Source: Cyanobacteria bacterium OH_PDB_230 (GTDB taxonomy: Bacteria; Cyanobacteriota; Vampirovibrionia; Gastranaerophilales; Gastranaerophilaceae). From it: a stretch of DNA of 64,000 bases. The DNA is taken from contig JAEZSO010000003.1 of assembly GCA_023421795.1 (NCBI GenBank), forward strand, positions 186,001 through 250,000, written 5' to 3'. Position 1 is the first letter of the stretch, and every line of letters begins with the position of its first letter. Under the pieces are notes generated by a model. That model had not been told where the DNA came from. It saw nothing but the letters and a program-made list of their open reading frames with translations, and ran no database searches. Shown one piece after another: positions 59,948 to 64,000 of this stretch. The translations under genes were made by a program, and so were the position numbers.

Positions 59948-61030
59948 ATGGGCGATGAAGATAAGCAGTTTGAAGCCACTCAGCAAAAACTGCAAAAAGC
60001 AAGAAAGGAAGGACAGGTAGTTAAGTCAAAAGACTTTTCTACGGCCATTGCTATGCTTGTTATGTTTATGACAATCTTCAAGCTTGCACCTTTTATCTGG
60101 GACCAAATAACAAAAATATTTGTTATGGCTTACGAACAGATTCCAAATAAACACCTGGAAGAAATAGGGTATACTTATTTGTTTTCCTTAACTATTGTTC
60201 CTACAGTACTAATTTTAGGACCAATATTATTTCTGGCAGCATTTATGGGAGTAATGGGCGATTTGATCCAGGTAGGGCCTCTTGTAACAACAACTCCGTT
60301 ATCTCCAAAATTAGACAAACTTAATCCCACAAAATATTTCAAGAATCTAATGTCGGTAAAGACCTTATTTGAGCTTGTAAAAAACATAGTCAAAGTAGTT
60401 ATCCTCGGAATGATAGGCTGGATGGTTTATAAAGCCCACTTGCCGGCGATTCTCGGCCTTGCCGCGGTTGATAACAATTTTGCAATAATGATTCAATTCG
60501 GAAAACTTATTGTCGATTTCGTTATGAAAGCAGGCTTGGCATTCTTGGTTATTGCAGCAGCAGACTATGGTATGACAAGATGGAAATTTATGCAGGACCA
60601 AAAAATGTCTTTTAAGGAAATAAAAGACGAATATAAGAACTCAGAAGGCGATCCTCACGTAAAAGCTGCATTAAGACAGAAAAGACAGCAATTGCTGCAA
60701 AAAAGTATGATGGATGCCGTCCCAACGGCTGATTTTATAGTTACAAACCCAACTCATGTAGCCTGTGCTCTTAAATACCATCAAGAGGAAATGGAAGCTC
60801 CTAAATTGATAGCAAAAGGTACTGAGCTGTTCGCAAAGAAGATTATAGAGATTGCCAAAGAGCACGCTATACCCGTAATAGAAAACCCACCTGTTGCAAG
60901 AGCTCTGTTTCGTATGGTAGAATTAAATTCGTACATCCCGCCAGATCTTTATAAAGCGGTCGCAGAAATTTTACTTTTTGTATATAATTTGCGAAAACCG
61001 CAAAATGGGGTTAATATTATTAGTAAATAG
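59948..61030 (+). CDS. flhB: Flagellar export switch protein FlhB
   Basis: 360 aa. N-terminal QFEATQQKLQKARKEGQVVK, four membrane segments between about 30 and 215, DEYKNSEGDPHVKAALRQKR linker and the autocleavage site NPTH (TNPTHVACAL, about residue 264), then VIENPPVARAL. It switches type III export from rod-hook to filament substrates. Full length and intact. The sigma gene follows after 13 bp. Confidence 0.96.
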   Translation: MGDEDKQFEATQQKLQKARKEGQVVKSKDFSTAIAMLVMFMTIFKLAPFIWDQITKIFVMAYEQIPNKHLEEIGYTYLFSLTIVPTVLILGPILFLAAFMGVMGDLIQVGPLVTTTPLSPKLDKLNPTKYFKNLMSVKTLFELVKNIVKVVILGMIGWMVYKAHLPAILGLAAVDNNFAIMIQFGKLIVDFVMKAGLAFLVIAAADYGMTRWKFMQDQKMSFKEIKDEYKNSEGDPHVKAALRQKRQQLLQKSMMDAVPTADFIVTNPTHVACALKYHQEEMEAPKLIAKGTELFAKKIIEIAKEHAIPVIENPPVARALFRMVELNSYIPPDLYKAVAEILLFVYNLRKPQNGVNIISK

Positions 61031-61043
61031 ATAAGTCGATGTA

Positions 61044-61706
61044 GTGGTTACAACAGTGCACTCAAAAATAAAAGATTACATAGAAATTATCGAGAAAGTT
61101 GCAAAAATCGAGCAGCGACGGATACCTTCGCACATGGTCGAATATGAAGAGCTGGTCAGTATTGGTATTATAGCAATACAAGCCTTAATACAAGGCAAAA
61201 CAGAGCAGCAACTTGAAAGATATAATAATGCCTACATCGCCACGGCCGTAAGATGGGCTATTCGTAACGAGCTTAGAAACAGATACAAATGGTATTCTCT
61301 AAAACATGCCAAAGGAGAAGAAACCAGTGAAGAAGGAGCTGAAGGCTCAGATGCAATTTCTCCTACAAAGGTTAGAGAAGCTATTTATGAAACGATTCTT
61401 TCTATAGATAGTATCGCAAGTGCTTCTTCAGACAACGATTCTCCGTTTGACTTTATAAAAGACCCATCGGCGCTTCCTGATGAAAAAGCAGAATTAACCG
61501 AGCTTGGAAAAGTTATAAGAGAAGCAATCGCTACTCTTCCACAGAAAGACAGAACGATTGTAGAGTATAGGTTCTACAGAAATATGCAGGTTAAAGAAAT
61601 AGCAGAACAAGTTGGTCTTTCTTCCTCAAGAATCACAAGGATTGTACAGGCATCGCTGAATTACGTTCGTGAATATTTAAATAAGCGCGAACACTACGAA
61701 TATTGA
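61044..61706 (+). CDS. fliA: Sigma-70 factor, FliA/WhiG-like
   Basis: 220 aa, short as in FliA. Region 2 is VEYEELVSIGIIAIQALIQG through AVRWAIRNELRNRYKW; region 3 is brief (KVREAIYETILS); region 4 is ATLPQKDRTIVEYRFYRNMQ through EIAEQVGLSSSRITRIVQAS, with the -35 helix-turn-helix. Start is GTG (61044). Linkage to flhB supports the role of flagellar sigma factor, likely the one that transcribes flagellin. Sporulation-type alternatives are less likely. Confidence 0.82.
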   Translation: MVTTVHSKIKDYIEIIEKVAKIEQRRIPSHMVEYEELVSIGIIAIQALIQGKTEQQLERYNNAYIATAVRWAIRNELRNRYKWYSLKHAKGEETSEEGAEGSDAISPTKVREAIYETILSIDSIASASSDNDSPFDFIKDPSALPDEKAELTELGKVIREAIATLPQKDRTIVEYRFYRNMQVKEIAEQVGLSSSRITRIVQASLNYVREYLNKREHYEY

Positions 61707-61760
61707 TAACAAATAAGAAAGTGTAATGTTATAGCGCATTAGACTAGTTGTTTGGTGTGT

Positions 61761-62258
61761 TTATTTATCTTTCATATGAGTAGAAATTACTTGTTTCAAT
61801 AATTTCCCGCCGAAATAAACGCCCAGTCCTACGGCAATACAGGTTCCTGCTAGACCCATATAAGTGGAAGCGACTATCCCTCCTAAAACACAAGCTAAAA
61901 TACCGCCGGTTAATGCAGCTGTTTTGGCAGTAGATCCTGTTGATTCTATTTTTGCATTGTCTGTAGGTTCATATTTTGTAGTCTTTACAAATTGATCTGT
62001 TTTTAATGAATTCAACGCTGAGTTTTCAGCATTTTGAGTAAAAGCAACTTTTGTAACGTTTGTAGAATCAGGTTTTTGAATCTGATTTACTTTGCTTTTA
62101 ATTTCAAATATATCTCTTGTTAAATTAGTATCCAATTGAACTCTGTCCGGGGAGCGTCTTTCGACACCGGAACGTCTGTCGACTTCAACAGGAACACTTT
62201 GCTGTCTTCTGTCACTTATTGCTTTATATTGAGGATACAATCTTGAATAATCTAACAT
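61761..62258 (-). CDS. Hypothetical protein with RR-SG-ERR motif and C-terminal hydrophobic pair
   Basis: 165 aa from the ATG at 62258, with AAGG upstream; the frame opens earlier at 62282. Residues 22-40 carry arginine-rich pairs (VDRRSGVERRSPDRV), the middle is Asn/Thr/Ser-rich, and 112-150 is glycine-rich hydrophobic (LTGGILACVLGGIVASTYMG), suggesting a membrane hairpin. No family recognised; probable lineage-specific envelope protein. Downstream of the sigma gene, convergent. Confidence 0.55.
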   Translation of the reverse strand: MLDYSRLYPQYKAISDRRQQSVPVEVDRRSGVERRSPDRVQLDTNLTRDIFEIKSKVNQIQKPDSTNVTKVAFTQNAENSALNSLKTDQFVKTTKYEPTDNAKIESTGSTAKTAALTGGILACVLGGIVASTYMGLAGTCIAVGLGVYFGGKLLKQVISTHMKDK

Positions 62259-62345
62259 ATTCAACCTTTTTATTAGTTTCACTCATTATAAACCAAAACC
62301 AGATATTTTTTGCCATCTTAATAAATTATTTTAAAGATTATTTAT

Positions 62346-62375
62346 AAAAGGTGCGTATAATAACGCACCTTTTTA
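62346..62375 (-). terminator. Peroxiredoxin terminator
   Basis: AAAAGGTGCGT-ATAATA-ACGCACCTTTT, with T residues in the minus direction, next to the peroxiredoxin stop codon. Confidence 0.85.
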
Positions 62376-62378
62376 ATT

Positions 62379-63026
62379 TTATAACTCTTTATAGCTAAAC
62401 CACCAGTCGTAACTTCCCGGTATATTGGAGCGCTCTTTCGCCTTATTAACATCTAATGGGGGAGGAATTATGACCTTGTCTTGGATAAGTTCATTGTTAG
62501 GCCAATCAGCTGGGAGAGCTACATCTTTTTCATCAGCTATTTTTATGGCTTTAACAGCCCTTATGATTTCATTTATATTTCTCCCCACTTCTGGAGGATA
62601 ATACATGATAACCCTTATTTTCCCTTCTGTATCACAGATAAAAACAGCTCTAATTGTGCTTAATCCTTTTCCGGGATGAATTATGCCGAGTTGATTGGCT
62701 AAAGTTTCAGTAGCCGCAATAACCGGAAATGTTATTTCTACTCCAACCTTCTCGTATATCCATTCGAGCCATTTTATATGCGAAAAAACCTGATCTACAG
62801 ATAAACCTATCAATTTACAGTTTAATTCGTCAAATTCTGACATTCTGTTTTGAAAAGCCATAAATTCAGTTGTGCACACGGGCGTGAAGTCTGCGGGATG
62901 GCTAAATAATATAAAGTAGGAACCTTTATAATGCTCAGGAAGATGTATTTTCCCTTTTGTTGTATAAACAGTAATGTCAGGGAATGTCTCGCCCAGCATA
63001 AGCGGTTTGTTTAGATTTTCATCCAT
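62379..63026 (-). CDS. 1-Cys peroxiredoxin, Prx6-like
   Basis: 215 aa. Thioredoxin-fold domain with the peroxidatic Cys51 in HPADFTPVCTTEF, and the Prx6-type C-terminal domain (PADWPNNELIQDKVIIPPP). No resolving Cys is seen, so 1-Cys type. Reduces H2O2 or organic peroxides. AAGGAG lies upstream of the ATG. Confidence 0.93.
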   Translation of the reverse strand: MDENLNKPLMLGETFPDITVYTTKGKIHLPEHYKGSYFILFSHPADFTPVCTTEFMAFQNRMSEFDELNCKLIGLSVDQVFSHIKWLEWIYEKVGVEITFPVIAATETLANQLGIIHPGKGLSTIRAVFICDTEGKIRVIMYYPPEVGRNINEIIRAVKAIKIADEKDVALPADWPNNELIQDKVIIPPPLDVNKAKERSNIPGSYDWWFSYKEL

Positions 63027-63128
63027 TAATAGTCTCCTTCTTTAGGAATAAAAAATACAATTCTGAAAATATCACAGATAAATGTTTTTTTTATGCCTAA
63101 AAAAGGCTACGTTTAAAGTATAAATGAA

Positions 63129-64000
63129 TCAGTTCTGAGAGTTTTCCAATGCCTTTTCGACGTCATTTATTATGTCTTCAATGTCTTCAAGGCCTACAGA
63201 TATTCTTATGAAGCTTTCATCTATGCCGCAGGTTTTCATTTGTTCGTTTGAAAGCTGCCTGTGGGTCGTTAAAGCAGGATATGTCACGATACTTCTTGAA
63301 TCACCAATGTTTGTTGCGTGTATGAGAAGTTTTAAATTTTCAATAAATTTTACTCCTGCATTTTTGCCGCCTTTTATACCGAAACTTACTAATGAAGAAG
63401 AGCCTTTAGGCATAAATTTTTTAGCCAGTCCGTTGTATTTATTGGATTCTAAAGCCGGATATGATACCCATTCTACAGCAGGGTTGTTTTCTAAAGCTTT
63501 CGCAAGTGTTAACGCCGAATCACTATGCCTTTGCATTCTTAGATGAAGTGTTTCTAGACCAATCAAAGTCAGGTATGAGTTAAATGGACTCAAACAGGTA
63601 CCAAAGTCCCTTAATAATTGCGCTCTTGCTTTCACAATATAGGCGGCTTTTTTGAATTTTTCTGTGTAACTTAACCCGTGATAGCTTGGGTCTTTTTCCA
63701 CAAGTTCAGGAAACTTTCCTGATTTTTCCCAGTCAAAGTTGCCTGAATCAACAATTATTCCACCCATTGAATTACCATGACCCGTTAAATATTTGGTCAG
63801 AGAGTGAACTACTATATCAGCACCAAAATCAAACGGCCTGAGAAGATAAGGCGTAGGAACCGTGTTGTCTATTATTAAAGGTATTGAATAAGAATGAGTA
63901 ACATCAGCCAAAGCTTCAATGTCTATTACGTTTATGTTAGGGTTGCCGATTGCTTCAGAAAAAATACATACTGTCTTTTCCGTAATGGCTTTTTGATACG
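63129..64000 (-). CDS. O-acetylhomoserine sulfhydrylase/Cys-Met PLP enzyme (partial)
   Basis: At least 289 residues; the frame runs off the right edge and the N-terminus is missing. PLP Lys in VVHSLTKYLTGHG, substrate and phosphate-binding Arg region RMQRHSDSAL, the TPNKTF-like FGADIV, and C-terminal FIRISVGLEDIEDIIND. The SMGGIIVD and Q-N ending fit the MetY/Met17 branch (O-acetylhomoserine to homocysteine). Cystathionine gamma-synthase is the main alternative. Confidence 0.9.
   Translation of the reverse strand, partial: YQKAITEKTVCIFSEAIGNPNINVIDIEALADVTHSYSIPLIIDNTVPTPYLLRPFDFGADIVVHSLTKYLTGHGNSMGGIIVDSGNFDWEKSGKFPELVEKDPSYHGLSYTEKFKKAAYIVKARAQLLRDFGTCLSPFNSYLTLIGLETLHLRMQRHSDSALTLAKALENNPAVEWVSYPALESNKYNGLAKKFMPKGSSSLVSFGIKGGKNAGVKFIENLKLLIHATNIGDSRSIVTYPALTTHRQLSNEQMKTCGIDESFIRISVGLEDIEDIINDVEKALENSQN

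Noticed and set aside
1..64000. CRISPR arrays, insertion sequences, prophage or rRNA genes
   Set aside because: No direct-repeat arrays, transposase motifs, phage structural genes or rRNA sequence were recognised.

Overview
This is a compact, AT-rich bacterial chromosome segment. Genes are often separated by only a few bases, and several neighbours overlap at their ends. It carries a flagellin, FlhB and a FliA-like sigma factor. It also has a GSI-alpha-type glutamine synthetase, an AroK-AroB fusion, a divergent membrane pyrophosphatase, HD-GYP and NarL-type signalling proteins, and many TPR or lineage-specific envelope proteins. No photosynthesis genes are present. By inference this best fits a non-photosynthetic relative of Cyanobacteria (Melainabacteria/Vampirovibrionia, Gastranaerophilales-like). 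That placement rests on gene-content impression and was not tested by any search.

Layout. 0-7 kb: uridine kinase-like gene, a small conserved gene, pheT, flagellin with a CsrA-type hairpin in its leader, and glnA. 7-13 kb: aroC-aroKB-surE-ThiS-like, YraN, an SDR, a Cys-cluster protein and a lipoprotein. 13-21 kb: a TPR protein that appears to start at ATT, YihY/NrnA, a Na/Ca exchanger, an ATPase-less Clp N-domain protein and a U32 peptidase. 21-28 kb: a secreted RTX/EF-hand-like protein, three tandem membrane paralogs (with a scar of a sugar-permease 3' end between the second and third), and two orphan ABC permeases. 28-32 kb: pyrophosphatase, a coiled-coil protein and a ferritin-like protein. 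32-37.3 kb: a five-gene signalling operon (GAF-HD-GYP, TPR, two NarL regulators, pentapeptide repeats).

37-45 kb is the most unusual part. It has a glycosyltransferase and a ThiF-like E1. Next comes a near-consensus promoter, followed by two tandem Met-rich micro-ORFs, each with its own intrinsic terminator, directly in front of an unknown membrane protein. After that lie a bactofilin-like beta-helix protein, a divergent GAPDH with an N-terminal extension, a relic of a KefB-type antiporter and a tRNA-Met(CAU). The three consecutive proteins between 39.3 and 43.0 kb share a short N-terminal F-K-S/G motif.

45-64 kb is mostly housekeeping: mtaB, dnaE, a REC-HD-GYP protein, a PPC/DUF296 protein, tpiA, an outer-membrane-like protein, pyrF, ald, a radical SAM/TrpD-like pair, maf, apt, flhB-sigma, a 1-Cys peroxiredoxin, and a partial O-acetylhomoserine sulfhydrylase that runs off the right edge.

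The strongest candidate for an undescribed system is the double micro-ORF/terminator module at 38.93-39.33 kb. Its layout looks like two-stage ribosome-mediated attenuation. Other points worth checking are the CsrA-like site in the flagellin leader, the ATT start, the ATPase-less Clp-N protein, the radical SAM/TrpD-like pair and the ThiS-like protein without a terminal Gly-Gly.
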